Below, piece after piece: positions 8,060 through 17,664 of a stretch of DNA of 35,434 bases. The position numbers and the translations under genes were made by a program. Under the pieces are notes generated by a model. It ran no database searches, was not told the DNA's origin, and saw only the letters and a program-made list of their open reading frames with translations. The stretch comes from Accumulibacter sp. (lineage in GTDB: Bacteria; Pseudomonadota; Gammaproteobacteria; Burkholderiales; Rhodocyclaceae): assembly GCA_031257115.1 (NCBI GenBank), contig JAIRPF010000029.1, forward strand, positions 1 through 35,434, given 5' to 3'. Numbering within the stretch: the stretch's first letter is position 1; each line of letters opens with the position of its first letter.

Positions 8060-8266
8060 ATGCCCACCAGAAAAATCGAACTCCCACAGGGCAATCCCAT
8101 CTTTTACCTTGGCCGTCGCCCAAGCCCTATATCCAACGGAGAATCTGAAAGGCATCGAATGTATTACCGGATTGCGTGGTACAACAAAAATGGTTGTTCA
8201 AGCTTGAGGGAGGTAATCGAGCAAAAATGGGAGAGCTTAGAACCTACCTCAGAATCGATTCAATAG
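8060..8266 (+). CDS. Small orphan ORF within the island scar
   Basis: 68 codons from an ATG preceded seven bases earlier by GGGAGGA, a good ribosome site. The product starts MPTRKIELPQGNPIFYLG, has mid-length YYRIAWYNKNGCSS, and matches no family I recognise. The same frame runs open from the integrase tail, so the ORF may simply be read-through. Composition is less GC-rich than the dcw genes. It lies between two mobile-element remnants and may be leftover cargo. Confidence 0.35.
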   Translation: MPTRKIELPQGNPIFYLGRRPSPISNGESERHRMYYRIAWYNKNGCSSLREVIEQKWESLEPTSESIQ

Positions 8267-8702
8267 AATTTTGATCGAAGCGCGTTGTACGAAGCCGAGA
8301 AAATTCTCGGCGCAATATTCCCATCGGGCCAAGAAACGGCGTGCCACGGCAACCATGCAAGGAGGCGTTCAGTGAGCCATCGACGTGTGTAATGACGAAG
8401 GCGGCGGCCGTCTTGCGTTTTCTTGTCCTTCCGGTTCGATCTGTGTGGAGAAATCATTTCGATGCCCTCTTCACGCAACTCCGCATCCAGTTTGCCACTG
8501 CCGTAAGCTTTGTCACCAATCGAATCATCGAGCTTCGTCTCGATCATGTAAAAGTCGGAATTTGGTTGCACACACGTGACTTCGTGGGACTTCGCCGTGT
8601 GCGTGCCCACCGCCGGCGGCAAGCCCTGACGATCCACCATCGCCATGATTTTTACGCCTTCCCCGCGCGGACCGTTGCCAAATCGCAACGGCGATTTTCC
8701 TG
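8263..8702 (-). pseudogene. IS5-family transposase remnant, frameshifted
   Basis: Minus-strand text matches the C-terminal half of an IS5-type DDE transposase: GVKIMAMVDRQGLPPAVGTH, then DFYMIE, IGDKAYGSGKLDAELR.EGIEMISPHRSNR, and the signature RWLTERLLAW, equivalent to the conserved R...E region. Shortly after this the frame breaks, near 8345: the expected continuation RFLARWEYCAENFLGFVQR is found in a neighbouring frame down to about 8265. The N-terminal half with the first catalytic Asp is missing, as are clear terminal inverted repeats. It cannot encode an active enzyme. Confidence 0.8.
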
Positions 8703-8828
8703 ATAAATCACTTTCACTTCAATTTTTAATATATTGATTATAAACAATAAATTTTTTTCGGCAATCGGGGGAAAAGTAGAAAAAACGCCGCTAAGTCATT
8801 GTTGCGATTAAAAGATTCGTATTTTCCC

Positions 8829-8856
8829 TTGACGATTCTTGTTGTAGTGCTATACA
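8829..8856 (+). promoter_or_regulatory. Promoter of the dcw operon
   Basis: TTGACG (8829-8834), 16-bp spacer, TATACA (8851-8856). It lies at the end of an AT-rich stretch (8705-8830) and about 35 bp before the mraZ start, matching the position of Pmra in other proteobacteria. Transcription would begin near 8863, leaving a very short leader. Confidence 0.65.
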
Positions 8857-8880
8857 GTGCGAATATAGCCCAGATAGTGC
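8846..8880 (+). promoter_or_regulatory. Candidate MraZ operator: 10-bp-spaced AGTGC repeats
   Basis: AGTGC occurs at 8846-8850, 8856-8860 and 8876-8880, with the weaker TAGCC at the intervening phase 8866-8870. The repeats have an exact 10-bp period and flank or overlap the -10 box. Known: MraZ binds several direct 5-6-bp repeats with 10-bp period just upstream of its own gene (TGGGN in E. coli; AAAGTG-type in mycoplasmas). Inference: this is the autoregulatory site with a lineage-specific half-site. Confidence 0.55.
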
Positions 8881-8891
8881 CAAATTGTCCC

Positions 8892-9350
8892 GTGACCCAC
8901 TTCATTCCGCAAACGATAGACGCCAAAGGACGCTGCTCGATTCCGGCCGCTTTCCGGGATGATCTGACGGCCATCGCCGGCGGTGAGCCGATGGTGCTGG
9001 TGTGGACTCCGATCCAGGACTGTCTGGCGCTCTATTCGCGGAAGGACTGGCAACCGTACCAGGAAAAGCTCGACCGGATCGACGATTTCGACGTCGACCG
9101 CGCGGCGGTGAAGGACACCATGCTGGCCTGCCAGATGGAAATCGATCCGGAGACCCTGGGCGAGCGTCTGCTGATTCCGGAAGGGCTGCGGGACATGGCC
9201 GGACTGGAAAAGGACATCGTTTTCACGTTGCGCGCGCGTGTGCTGCAAATCTGGGACAAGACGCGCTGGCAGGGCAACGTCGAGCGGGCGCGGCGGGCTT
9301 TCCGCATGAAACCCGAAGAAAAGGCCGTCAACTTCTGGGAGGGCCTGTGA
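8892..9350 (+). CDS. mraZ: Transcriptional regulator MraZ, divergent
   Basis: DNA-binding repressor of the dcw cluster, built of two AbrB-like half-domains. From GTG 8892 it has 152 residues, the usual length. Half 1 carries [16 protein letters not shown] (10-25). Half 2 carries [23 protein letters not shown] and IWDKTRW, matching the second DxxGRxxIPxxLR motif with the Asp and Gly-Arg changed. The usual N-terminal MFRG...VNLD is absent. GTG 8877 is an alternative start adding five residues. Neither start has a Shine-Dalgarno site, so weak or near-leaderless initiation is likely. A longer frame back to 8799 crosses the promoter and is not used. It overlaps rsmH by four bases. Confidence 0.85.
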   Translation: MTHFIPQTIDAKGRCSIPAAFRDDLTAIAGGEPMVLVWTPIQDCLALYSRKDWQPYQEKLDRIDDFDVDRAAVKDTMLACQMEIDPETLGERLLIPEGLRDMAGLEKDIVFTLRARVLQIWDKTRWQGNVERARRAFRMKPEEKAVNFWEGL

Positions 9351-10306
9351 TACCGGCCTCCGTCCGGACGCACGCGAGCGTGTTGCTGGCCGAGGCCGTT
9401 ACCGCCCTGGCGGTGAAGGCGGACGGCGTTTATGTCGATGCCACTTTCGGTCGTGGCGGACATTCGCGGGCGATTCTCGAACGCCTTGGCCCGGAGGGGC
9501 GTTTGCTGGCGATCGACCGCGATCCGCTGGCCATCGCCGCGGCGCGCCAGATCGCGGATCGGCGGTTCGCGGCGATGCACCGCCCCTTCGCCGAACTGAC
9601 CCAGGCGTTGCGGGAATCCGGCTGGGTGGCCGTCGACGGTGTGCTGCTGGATGTCGGCGTCTCGTCGCCGCAGATCGACGAAGGGACGCGGGGGTTCAGT
9701 TTTCGTTTCGAAGCGCCGCTGGACATGCGCATGGATCCCACGCGGGGAGAGACCGCCGCCTCGTTTCTGGCGACCGCGGACGTGCGCGAAATTACGGAGG
9801 TAATCAGAAATTATGGCGAAGAACGGTTTGCTTTCCAGATTGCAAAGAAGGTTGTGGCTGCTCGGAGCGAACGGCCTGTTGCAACCACCGGCCAGCTCGC
9901 CGCGCTCGTACGCGAGGCCGTGCGGACCCGTGAGCCCGGCCAGGATCCGGCGACGCGTACCTTTCAGGCTCTACGGATTCACGTCAATCAAGAACTCGAT
10001 CAGCTCGCGCTGACGCTGCCGCAGGCCCTGGACGCGCTGAAAACGGGCGGGCGGCTGGTCGTCATCAGCTTTCATTCGCTCGAAGACCGCATCGTCAAGC
10101 GCTTCATGCGCGACCAGGCGAGCAACGACAGTCTGCCGAAACGCCTGCCCCTGCGTTCCGCCGAACTGCCGCCGCCGCGCCTGCGCCTGGTCGGCAAGCC
10201 GGTCAGGGCCGGCGCGGAGGAGGTGGCGGCCAATCCGCGCGCGCGCAGCGCCGTGATGCGGGTCGCCGAAAAACTCCCGGATCCGCCCGTCCGGAAGGCG
10301 GCCTGA
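9347..10306 (+). CDS. rsmH: 16S rRNA (cytosine(1402)-N4)-methyltransferase
   Basis: Methylates N4 of C1402 in the ribosomal P site using S-adenosylmethionine. 319 residues, close to the E. coli length. The SAM-binding motif [10 protein letters not shown] is at residues 31-40, followed by LLAIDRDP. The conserved [41 protein letters not shown] and [15 protein letters not shown] are all present. The start is GTG in a GTGA overlap with the mraZ stop, with GGGAGG five bases upstream. The frame is open further upstream inside mraZ, but the protein homology begins here. Confidence 0.96.
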   Translation: MIPASVRTHASVLLAEAVTALAVKADGVYVDATFGRGGHSRAILERLGPEGRLLAIDRDPLAIAAARQIADRRFAAMHRPFAELTQALRESGWVAVDGVLLDVGVSSPQIDEGTRGFSFRFEAPLDMRMDPTRGETAASFLATADVREITEVIRNYGEERFAFQIAKKVVAARSERPVATTGQLAALVREAVRTREPGQDPATRTFQALRIHVNQELDQLALTLPQALDALKTGGRLVVISFHSLEDRIVKRFMRDQASNDSLPKRLPLRSAELPPPRLRLVGKPVRAGAEEVAANPRARSAVMRVAEKLPDPPVRKAA

Positions 10307-10307
10307 G

Positions 10308-10580
10308 ATGGCGCGCCTCAATGTCTTGCTGCTGCTCGCCATCCTCGTCTGCGCGCTGTGCCTGGTGGCTTCCCGGCACGAGGCGCGCAAGCTGTTCCAG
10401 GCGATGGAGGCCGAGCAGGAACGCGCCCGCCAGCTCGAAATCGAATTCGGCCAATTGCAGCTGGAACTGTCGACCTGGGCGACCTCGCCGCGAATCGAAA
10501 AGATCGCGCGCGAGAGGCTGAAAATGCGCGCGCCGGAAACGGCCGGCGTCGCCGCCGCTCCGCTCGGAGGCGGGCGATGA
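10308..10580 (+). CDS. ftsL: Cell division protein FtsL
   Basis: Small bitopic membrane protein of the FtsQLB subcomplex. 90 residues: a short cytoplasmic end (MARLN), one membrane helix (about 6-22), then a periplasmic coiled coil (HEARKLFQAMEAEQERARQLEIEFGQLQLEL in pieces) and the conserved IEKIARERLKM near the end. FtsL is poorly conserved, so the call rests on architecture, size and its position between rsmH and ftsI. The ATG follows the rsmH stop by one base. Confidence 0.92.
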   Translation: MARLNVLLLLAILVCALCLVASRHEARKLFQAMEAEQERARQLEIEFGQLQLELSTWATSPRIEKIARERLKMRAPETAGVAAAPLGGGR

Positions 10581-12328
10581 TCAATTTCAGCGGCGCGCGC
10601 GCGCATAAATTCGCCGAAAGCCCGGTGCTCAAGCTGTGCCTGCCGGCAGGGCGTTCCCGCCTGATAGCCCTGTCGATCCTGGCGTGTTTCGGAATGCTGA
10701 TCGGGCGCTCGTTTTACCTGCAAGTGCTGAACAACGACTTTTTGCAGGAAAAAGGGGAATCGCGCTATCGCCGCGATCTCGAAATTTCCGCCTCGCGCGG
10801 ACGGATTTCGGACCGCAACGGCGACGTGCTGGCCGTGTCCACACCGATGAAGTCGATCTGGGCCATTCCAGCCGATGCCAGGCTGTCGCCCGAACAGACG
10901 CGCCGCCTGGCCGGCCTGCTCGAAATGGACGTCAAGGAATTGACGCGCCGGCTGGCCAGCGACAAACCCTTCGTTTTCCTGAAGCGCCAGCTGCCGCCGG
11001 AAACCGGCGACAAGGTGGCGGCGCTGAAACTTCCGGGCATCGGGCAGGACCGCGAATATCGCCGCTACTACCCGACCGGCGAAATGACGGCGCACATCGT
11101 CGGCTTCACCGACGTCGACGACAAGGGGCTGGAAGGCGTCGAGCTGGCGTTCCAGAGCCAGCTCCTCGGCCATCCGGGCAGCCGCTCGGTCATCAAGGAC
11201 CGGCTCGGCCAGATCGTCGAGGACGTGGGTTCGATCCGCCCGCCGCGGGACGGCAGGGATATCCGCCTGGCGCTCGACTCGAAAATCCAGTACGTCGTCT
11301 ACAGCCAGCTCAAACAGGCGGTCGAGGATTTCAAGGCCACGGCCGCCGGCGCGGTCGTCGTGGACGCGCGCACCGGCGAAATCCTGGCGCTCGCCAACTG
11401 GCCGACCTACAACCCGAACAACCGCGAACGCCTGACCGGCGCGCAGTTGCGCAACCGGACATTGACCGACACCTACGAACCCGGCTCGGTGATGAAGCCC
11501 TTCACGGCGGCGCTGGCGCTGGAAGCCGACAAGGTGCGTTTCGACACCGTGATCAATTGCGCTCCCGGCCGCATGGCCATCGGCGCGGCGACGATCTCCG
11601 ACGCGCATCCGCACGGCCCCCTGACCGTCGCCCAGATCATTCAGAAATCCTCCAACATCGGCATGGCGAAGATCGCCGCGATGCTCTCGCCGGAACAGAT
11701 GTGGCGCATGTACGAAGCCATCGGGCTGGGGCAGCCGCCGGGTCTCGGATTTCCCGGCGAGGTCGCGGGGCGTCTGCGGCCGTGGAAAACCTGGCGGCCG
11801 ATCGAGCAGGCCACCATGTCGTATGGCCACGGCCTGTCGGTCTCGCTGATGCAGCTCGCGCGCGCCTACACGGTTTTCGCGCGCGAGGGCGACATCATTC
11901 CGCTGACGCTGACCCGGTCCGACGGAACGCCGGCGCGTTCGGCGCAGGTTTTCAGCCAGCAGACCGCGCGCGAAATGCGGGCCATGCTGGAAATGGCGGC
12001 GCAGCCGGGCGGCACGGCGCCCAAGGCGCAGGTTCCGGGCTATCGCGTCGCCGGCAAGACCGGCACGGCCTACAAGGTCGAGGGCGGTCAGTACGTCAGG
12101 AAATACGTGGCGTCGTTCGTCGGCTTCGCGCCGGTGTCCGACCCGCGCCTCGTCGTCGCCGTGATGATCGACGAACCGAAGTCCGGCGCGCATTACGGCG
12201 GCGACGTTGCCGGCCCGGTGTTTTCCAGGGTGATGGGCGGCGCGCTGCGCGTGCTCGGCGTCGTCCCGGACGCCCCGGCGATGCAAACCGCCGCCGCCCA
12301 GAACGGCCGGACGGAGAAGGCGCTGTGA
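10577..12328 (+). CDS. ftsI: Peptidoglycan D,D-transpeptidase FtsI (PBP3)
   Basis: Class B penicillin-binding protein that crosslinks septal peptidoglycan. 583 residues. A membrane anchor is at about residues 33-52. The dimerisation domain begins at RGRISDRNGDVLA. Transpeptidase motifs: SVMK with nucleophile Ser304 and Lys307, SSN at 358-360, and KTGT from Lys494. It lies in an ATGA overlap with ftsL, with GGAGG six bases upstream of the start. A C-terminal VVPDAP..., normal for the family, ends in GTGA shared with murE. Confidence 0.97.
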   Translation: MINFSGARAHKFAESPVLKLCLPAGRSRLIALSILACFGMLIGRSFYLQVLNNDFLQEKGESRYRRDLEISASRGRISDRNGDVLAVSTPMKSIWAIPADARLSPEQTRRLAGLLEMDVKELTRRLASDKPFVFLKRQLPPETGDKVAALKLPGIGQDREYRRYYPTGEMTAHIVGFTDVDDKGLEGVELAFQSQLLGHPGSRSVIKDRLGQIVEDVGSIRPPRDGRDIRLALDSKIQYVVYSQLKQAVEDFKATAAGAVVVDARTGEILALANWPTYNPNNRERLTGAQLRNRTLTDTYEPGSVMKPFTAALALEADKVRFDTVINCAPGRMAIGAATISDAHPHGPLTVAQIIQKSSNIGMAKIAAMLSPEQMWRMYEAIGLGQPPGLGFPGEVAGRLRPWKTWRPIEQATMSYGHGLSVSLMQLARAYTVFAREGDIIPLTLTRSDGTPARSAQVFSQQTAREMRAMLEMAAQPGGTAPKAQVPGYRVAGKTGTAYKVEGGQYVRKYVASFVGFAPVSDPRLVVAVMIDEPKSGAHYGGDVAGPVFSRVMGGALRVLGVVPDAPAMQTAAAQNGRTEKAL

Positions 12329-13812
12329 GCGCGGCGAATTCCCCCGATGTTTCGACGGCGCTCCGCGATCTGGCGGCGCAGGGCGCGCGGCTTCGCGGCG
12401 CGGCCGACGACAGCCGCCGTGTGCGACCCGGCGACGTGTTCCTGGCTTTTCCCGGCGCTCGCGCCGACGGACGCGACTACATCCCGGACGCCATCGGTCG
12501 GGGAGCCGCCGCCGTCCTCTGGCAGACCGGCGACGGATTCGCCTGGCGGGACGAATGGCGTCTGCCGAATCTCGGCGCGCCGGATCCGCGCGCGCTCAGC
12601 GGGCCGCTGGCGCACGCCGTTTTCGGCCATCCGGGCGAGCGCCTGTCCCTGATCGCGGTCACCGGCACCAACGGCAAGACGAGCGTCGGCCAATGGCTGG
12701 CGCGCCTTCATCCGCGCCGCTGCGCGGCGATCGGAACGCTCGGCGCGGGATTCCCCGGCCAGCCGGCGGAACCCGGATTGACCACGCCGGAGGCCGCGCC
12801 GCTGGCCCGCCTGCTCGCGGAATTCGCCGAGGCGGGCGCGCAGGCGTGCGCGCTGGAAGCGTCCTCGATCGGCATCGAGGAGCGGCGTCTCGACGGCGCG
12901 CGGATCGACGCGGCGGTGTTCACCAATCTGACGCGCGACCATCTCGATTACCACGGGACGATGGAAAACTACGCGGCCGCCAAGGAAAAATTGTTCCATT
13001 GGCCGCGCCTGCGCCTGGCGGTCATCAACCTCGACGACGCCTTCGGGCGGGAACTGGCGCGACGGACGACGGCGAGCCGCGTGATCGGCTACACGCAGAC
13101 GGACGGCCAGTTCGCCGACCGTCAGGGCGTCGTGCGCGCCGAGGCCGTCGAGGACACGCCCGGCGGCCTGCGTTTCATCCTGGCCGCGCCGACCGGCCGC
13201 GCGCGCGTGGAAACGCGGCTCATCGGCCGTTTCAACGTCGCCAACCTGCTGGCCGTGGCCGCCGTGCTGATCGACGCGGGCCTCGCGCCGCGTGAAGTCG
13301 CCGCGCGTTTCGCCGATCTGCCGCCGCCGCCGGGACGCCTGGAGACGGTCGGCGGGCAGGGCGAGCCGCTCGTCGTCGTCGATTACGCGCATACGCCGGA
13401 CGCCCTGATCAACGCGCTGACCACGCTGCGCGGCGCGGCGGCGGCGCGCGGCGGGCGATTGATCGCCGTGTTCGGCTGCGGCGGCGGCCGCGATCGCGGC
13501 AAGCGTCCCCTGATGGGCGAGGCGGCGGCGCGGCTGGCCGATCGCGTCGTGCTGACCAGCGACAACCCACGCGACGAAAATCCGGCCGCGATTCTCGCCG
13601 AAATCGCCGCCGCCGCGCCCGGAGCCGAAATCGTCGAGGACCGCGCCGAGGCGATCCGCCGGACGATCGCCTCGGCGGACGCGGCCGACGTGGCGCTGCT
13701 GGCCGGAAAAGGGCACGAAACGTATCAGGAAATCGCCGGCGCGCGGCGTCCGTTTTCGGATATCGACGAAGCCAGGGCCGCGTTGGCCGCGTGGCGGGAA
13801 GGGCGGCGATGA
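12325..13812 (+). CDS. murE: UDP-MurNAc-L-Ala-D-Glu:meso-diaminopimelate ligase
   Basis: Adds the third amino acid of the stem peptide in the cytoplasm. From GTG 12325 it has 495 residues, as in E. coli. The ATP-binding GTNGKTS has its Lys at residue 118. The DNPR motif, marking meso-diaminopimelate rather than lysine as substrate, starts at Asp413. [20 protein letters not shown] contains the carbamylated-lysine region. Upstream GGAGAAGG is the ribosome site. The open frame extends far upstream into ftsI, but that text has no MurE similarity. Confidence 0.96.
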   Translation: MSAANSPDVSTALRDLAAQGARLRGAADDSRRVRPGDVFLAFPGARADGRDYIPDAIGRGAAAVLWQTGDGFAWRDEWRLPNLGAPDPRALSGPLAHAVFGHPGERLSLIAVTGTNGKTSVGQWLARLHPRRCAAIGTLGAGFPGQPAEPGLTTPEAAPLARLLAEFAEAGAQACALEASSIGIEERRLDGARIDAAVFTNLTRDHLDYHGTMENYAAAKEKLFHWPRLRLAVINLDDAFGRELARRTTASRVIGYTQTDGQFADRQGVVRAEAVEDTPGGLRFILAAPTGRARVETRLIGRFNVANLLAVAAVLIDAGLAPREVAARFADLPPPPGRLETVGGQGEPLVVVDYAHTPDALINALTTLRGAAAARGGRLIAVFGCGGGRDRGKRPLMGEAAARLADRVVLTSDNPRDENPAAILAEIAAAAPGAEIVEDRAEAIRRTIASADAADVALLAGKGHETYQEIAGARRPFSDIDEARAALAAWREGRR

Positions 13813-15212
13813 GCGCGCGCATGGATTTGCGGGCCGCCGCCCAGGCGATGGGGGGAACCGTCGCGGGCGGCGACGCGGTTTTTCTCGGCGTATCGACCGA
13901 CAGCCGGACGGTGGCCGCCGGGGAATTGTTCATCGCCTTGCGCGGCGAGCGTTTCGACGGACACGACTTCGTCGCCGCCGCGCGCGCGCGCGGCGCGGCG
14001 GCGGCCGTGGTCGACCTCGCCGGGGCCGAGGCGCTGCGCGGCGATGCCGCCGTCGGCGACCTGCCGCTCGTCGTGGTCGCCGACACGCGCGCCGCGCTGG
14101 GCGATCTCGCGGCCCACTGGCGGGCGCGCTTCGACCTGCCGGTGATCGGCGTGACCGGCAGCAACGGCAAGACGACGAGCAAGGAAATGATTACCGCCAT
14201 CCTGGGCGCGGCGCTCGGCGTCGACGCGGTGCTGGCGACTTCCGGCAACCTGAACAACGACATCGGCCTGCCGCTCACCCTGCTCGGATTGGGCGACGCC
14301 CACCGGGCGGCGGTGATCGAGATGGGCATGAGTCATCCCGGCGAGATCGCCCGCCTTGCCCGCATCGCCCGCCCCACGGTGGCGCTGGTGACCAACGCGC
14401 AGCGCGCCCACCTGGAAGGCATGGGCACGCTCGACCGGATCGCCGCCGAAAAAGGCGGCATTTTCACGGGCCTCGACGCGGAAGGCGTCGCCGTTTTCGA
14501 CGCCGGTTCCGTCTGGGCCGAACCGTGGCGCGCGCAAAGCGGCCATTGCCGGCGGCTGTGCTTCTCGCTGGACGGCGCCGCCGACGTGACCGGCCAGTGC
14601 CGGACGCGCGGACTGGAGAACCACGTCGCCATCGAGTTCGGCGGCGAGCGGATCGAGGTGGAACTGGCGCTGCCCGGCGCGCACAACGCGCGCAACGCGC
14701 TGGGCGCGGCGGCGGCGGCGCTGGCGGCCGGAGTGCCCTTGGCGGCGGCGCGGCAGGGCCTCGCCGCGTTCCGCGGCATCGCGGGACGCCTGCAACGCCG
14801 CGCCGGACTGCGCGGCGCGCTGGTGCTCGACGACACTTACAACGCCAATCTGGATTCCGTGCGCGCGGGCATCGACGTCCTGGCGGCCACCCTCGGCCGC
14901 AAGATTCTGGTGCTCGGCGACATGGGCGAGATCGGCGAGATGACCGCCCAGTTCCACGACGAGATCGGCGGCTACGCCAAGAGCCAGGGGATCGACCGCC
15001 TGCTGGCCGTCGGCGAGTCGAGCGTCCTGGCGGCGCGGAATTTCGGCGCGGGCGGCGAGCATTTCAGGAAATTCGAGGACCTCGCCGCCGCCCTGATTTC
15101 CGAATTGACGCCCGAAACGATCGTGCTGGTCAAGGGATCGCGCTTCATGCGCATGGAGCGCGTGGTCGACGCCATCGCCGCGCGGGAACGGGAGACGCCG
15201 GCATGTTGCTGA
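13809..15212 (+). CDS. murF: UDP-MurNAc-tripeptide:D-Ala-D-Ala ligase
   Basis: Completes the UDP-MurNAc-pentapeptide by adding D-Ala-D-Ala, the product of ddl in this same operon. 467 residues. ATP-binding GSNGKT is at 117-122; the N-terminal [27 protein letters not shown] is the family's UDP-binding domain. C-terminal [16 protein letters not shown] and [10 protein letters not shown] are characteristic. ATGA overlap with murE. Its 3' end overlaps the mraY start by 10 bases. Confidence 0.96.
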   Translation: MSARMDLRAAAQAMGGTVAGGDAVFLGVSTDSRTVAAGELFIALRGERFDGHDFVAAARARGAAAAVVDLAGAEALRGDAAVGDLPLVVVADTRAALGDLAAHWRARFDLPVIGVTGSNGKTTSKEMITAILGAALGVDAVLATSGNLNNDIGLPLTLLGLGDAHRAAVIEMGMSHPGEIARLARIARPTVALVTNAQRAHLEGMGTLDRIAAEKGGIFTGLDAEGVAVFDAGSVWAEPWRAQSGHCRRLCFSLDGAADVTGQCRTRGLENHVAIEFGGERIEVELALPGAHNARNALGAAAAALAAGVPLAAARQGLAAFRGIAGRLQRRAGLRGALVLDDTYNANLDSVRAGIDVLAATLGRKILVLGDMGEIGEMTAQFHDEIGGYAKSQGIDRLLAVGESSVLAARNFGAGGEHFRKFEDLAAALISELTPETIVLVKGSRFMRMERVVDAIAARERETPACC

Positions 15213-16291
15213 CGCTCTCGCAATGGCTCGCGCAGGACGTGCGCGGCATCGGCGTGATCAACTACATCACGCTGCGCACCGTGCTGGCCGCGCTGACCGC
15301 GCTCATCATTTCGTTCATCGCCGGCCCGCGCGTGATCCGCTGGCTGGCGGCCAAGAAGATCGGGCAGGCGGTGCGCCAGCACGGGCCGCAGACGCACCTC
15401 GCCAAGTCGGGCACGCCGACCATGGGCGGCGTGCTGATCCTGATTTCGATCGGCGTCACCACGCTGCTCTGGGGCGACCTCGGCAACCGTTACGTCTGGG
15501 TGGTGCTGCTCGTCACGCTCGGCTACGGCGCGATCGGCTGGTACGACGACTGGAAAAAGGTCGTCTACCGCGATCCGAAGGGCCTTTCCGGGCGCTGGAA
15601 GTATTTCTGGCAATCGGTGCTCGGTCTCGCGGTGGCGGTGTATCTCGCCCTCTCGTCGACCGTTCCGGCGCAAATGCAGCTGATCGTCCCCTTCTTCAAG
15701 ACGATCTCCTATCCCCTGGGCGCCGTCGGCTTCATCGTCCTGACCTACCTGGTGATCGTGGGCACCAGCAACGCGGTGAACCTGACCGACGGCCTCGACG
15801 GGCTGGCCATCATGCCGACCGTGATGATCGCCGCGGCGCTGGCCATCTTCGCCTACGTCGCCGGCAGTTCGGTTTTCTCCCGCTACCTGCTGCTGCCCTA
15901 CATTCCGGGCGCCGGCGAACTGGCGGTGTTCCTCGGCGCGATGGCCGGCGCGGGGCTGGGTTTCCTGTGGTTCAACGTCTATCCGGCCGAAGTGTTCATG
16001 GGCGACGTCGGCGCGCTGGCGCTGGGCGCGGCGCTCGGCACCGTGGCGGTGATCGTGCGGCAGGAAATCGTTTTGGCGATCATGGGCGGCGTGTTCGTCG
16101 CCGAAACGCTGTCGGTCGCGGCGCAGGTGCTCTACTTCAGGCACAGCGGGGGAAAACGCATTTTCCGCATGGCCCCGCTGCACCACCACTACGAACTCGG
16201 CGGCTGGAAGGAAACGCAGGTCGTCGTCCGCTTCTGGATCATCACCATCATGCTGGTGCTGGCCGGACTTTCCACGCTTAAGATCCGCTGA
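15203..16291 (+). CDS. mraY: Phospho-MurNAc-pentapeptide transferase
   Basis: Transfers phospho-MurNAc-pentapeptide to undecaprenyl phosphate, making lipid I at the inner face of the membrane. 362 residues with about ten membrane helices. Catalytic Asp pair D115-D116 (WYDDWKK), Asp196 in NLTDGLDGL, and the C-terminal [12 protein letters not shown] histidine motif. The start is inside the murF 3' end, so translation is coupled; GGAGACG precedes it. Confidence 0.97.
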   Translation: MLLTLSQWLAQDVRGIGVINYITLRTVLAALTALIISFIAGPRVIRWLAAKKIGQAVRQHGPQTHLAKSGTPTMGGVLILISIGVTTLLWGDLGNRYVWVVLLVTLGYGAIGWYDDWKKVVYRDPKGLSGRWKYFWQSVLGLAVAVYLALSSTVPAQMQLIVPFFKTISYPLGAVGFIVLTYLVIVGTSNAVNLTDGLDGLAIMPTVMIAAALAIFAYVAGSSVFSRYLLLPYIPGAGELAVFLGAMAGAGLGFLWFNVYPAEVFMGDVGALALGAALGTVAVIVRQEIVLAIMGGVFVAETLSVAAQVLYFRHSGGKRIFRMAPLHHHYELGGWKETQVVVRFWIITIMLVLAGLSTLKIR

Positions 16292-16296
16292 CCGCC

Positions 16297-17664
16297 ATGA
16301 ACCTGTCCGGAAAACGCGCGCTGGTGCTGGGGCTTGGCGAGAGCGGCCTGGCGATGGCCAGGTGGCTCGCGCGCGAGGGCGCCGTCCCGCGCGTCGCCGA
16401 CAGCCGGCGGGAACCGCCCAACGCCGGGGCGCTCGCCGCCGCCCTGCCCGGCGTGGAACTCATCGCCGGTGCGTTTACCGACGCGCCGTTCGCCGGAGTC
16501 GACCTGATCGCCATTTCGCCCGGCGTTCCGGCGCAAACGCCGCGGGCGCGGGCGGCCGCGTCGCGCGGCGTGCCGGTGGTCTCCGAAATCGAACTCTTCG
16601 CCCACGGCGTCCGCCGCCACGCGCCGGGGAGCAAAACGATCGCCATCACCGGCAGCAACGGCAAGACGACGACGACGGCGCTCGCCGCCCATCTGCTCAA
16701 CGCCACGGGGATTCCCGCCGTGGCCTGCGGCAACATTTCGCCCTCGGCGCTCGACGCGCTGATGGCCGCGCTCGACGCCGCTTCCCTGCCCGAAGCCTGG
16801 GTTCTCGAACTCTCCAGTTATCAGCTCGAAACGACTTACACCCTGAACGCCGACGCCGCGACGGTGCTCAACGTCAGCGAGGATCATCTCGACCGCTACG
16901 CCGGCATGGACGATTACGCCGCCGCCAAGGAGCGCGTGTTCCAGGGCGATGGCCTGATGCTCATCAACCGCGACGACGCGCGTTGCCGGGCGTGGCGGCG
17001 CGAAGGCCGCGGGACGGTCGGTTTCGGGCTGGACCCGGCTCCGGCGGCGGGCGACTACGGCTTTGCCGATGGCTGGATCATGCGCGGCGGCGAGCGCCTC
17101 GTCGCGGCGGCCGATCTCAAGCTGGCCGGGCGGCACAACGTGGCCAACGCCCTGGCCGCGCTGGCGCTGTGCGAAGCCGTCGGCGCGCGGCCGGCCGATC
17201 TCGCGCCGGCGCTCAGGCGATTCGAGGGACTGCCCCACCGCGTCGAACGCATCGCCGAGATCGGCGGCGTCGCCTACTACGACGATTCCAAGGGCACCAA
17301 CGTCGGCGCGACGCTGGCGGCGGTGCGCGGGCTTGGCCGCAAGATCGCGCTGATCCTCGGCGGCGACGGCAAGGGGCAGGATTTCTCGCCCCTGAAACCG
17401 GCGCTGGCCGAACACGCGCGCGCCGTGGCGTTGATCGGCCGCGACGCGCCGCTGATCGGCCGCGCCATCGACGGCTGCGGCGCGCCCCTGCGCCATTGCC
17501 GCGACCTGGAAGAGGCCGTGCGCTGGTGCGCGGCCAGCGCGCGGCCGGGCGACGCCGTGCTGCTGTCGCCGGCCTGCGCCAGTTTCGACATGTTCCGCAA
17601 CTACGCGCACCGCGCCGAGGTGTTCGGCCTCGCGGTGCGCGCGCTGCAAGAGGGGCCGCGCTGA
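16297..17664 (+). CDS. murD: UDP-MurNAc-L-alanine:D-glutamate ligase
   Basis: Adds D-Glu to UDP-MurNAc-L-Ala. 455 residues. An N-terminal Rossmann-like [17 protein letters not shown], then ATP-binding GSNGKT at 119-124, then LELSSYQLE, and [10 protein letters not shown]. The C-terminal domain has [10 protein letters not shown] and [13 protein letters not shown]. Five bases separate it from mraY; its stop shares one base with the ftsW ATG. Confidence 0.97.
   Translation: MNLSGKRALVLGLGESGLAMARWLAREGAVPRVADSRREPPNAGALAAALPGVELIAGAFTDAPFAGVDLIAISPGVPAQTPRARAAASRGVPVVSEIELFAHGVRRHAPGSKTIAITGSNGKTTTTALAAHLLNATGIPAVACGNISPSALDALMAALDAASLPEAWVLELSSYQLETTYTLNADAATVLNVSEDHLDRYAGMDDYAAAKERVFQGDGLMLINRDDARCRAWRREGRGTVGFGLDPAPAAGDYGFADGWIMRGGERLVAAADLKLAGRHNVANALAALALCEAVGARPADLAPALRRFEGLPHRVERIAEIGGVAYYDDSKGTNVGATLAAVRGLGRKIALILGGDGKGQDFSPLKPALAEHARAVALIGRDAPLIGRAIDGCGAPLRHCRDLEEAVRWCAASARPGDAVLLSPACASFDMFRNYAHRAEVFGLAVRALQEGPR

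Noticed and set aside
7197-8800. A second attachment-site copy of the tRNA-Ser 3' end
   Set aside because: I looked for the T-arm and acceptor text downstream of the integrase remnant and found no repeat. The distal site is outside the window or lost.
8799-8891. An ATG at 8799 as the mraZ start
   Set aside because: It would put the promoter and the AGTGC repeats inside the gene and add 31 residues with no MraZ similarity.
9971-12286. A 771-codon open frame on the minus strand
   Set aside because: It is antisense to rsmH, ftsL and ftsI, with the same shadow composition and no recognisable motif.
10636-12324. Upstream extension of the murE frame through ftsI
   Set aside because: The frame is open but the text is an Arg/Gly/Ala-rich shadow of ftsI. 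MurE similarity and a ribosome site begin at the GTG at 12325.
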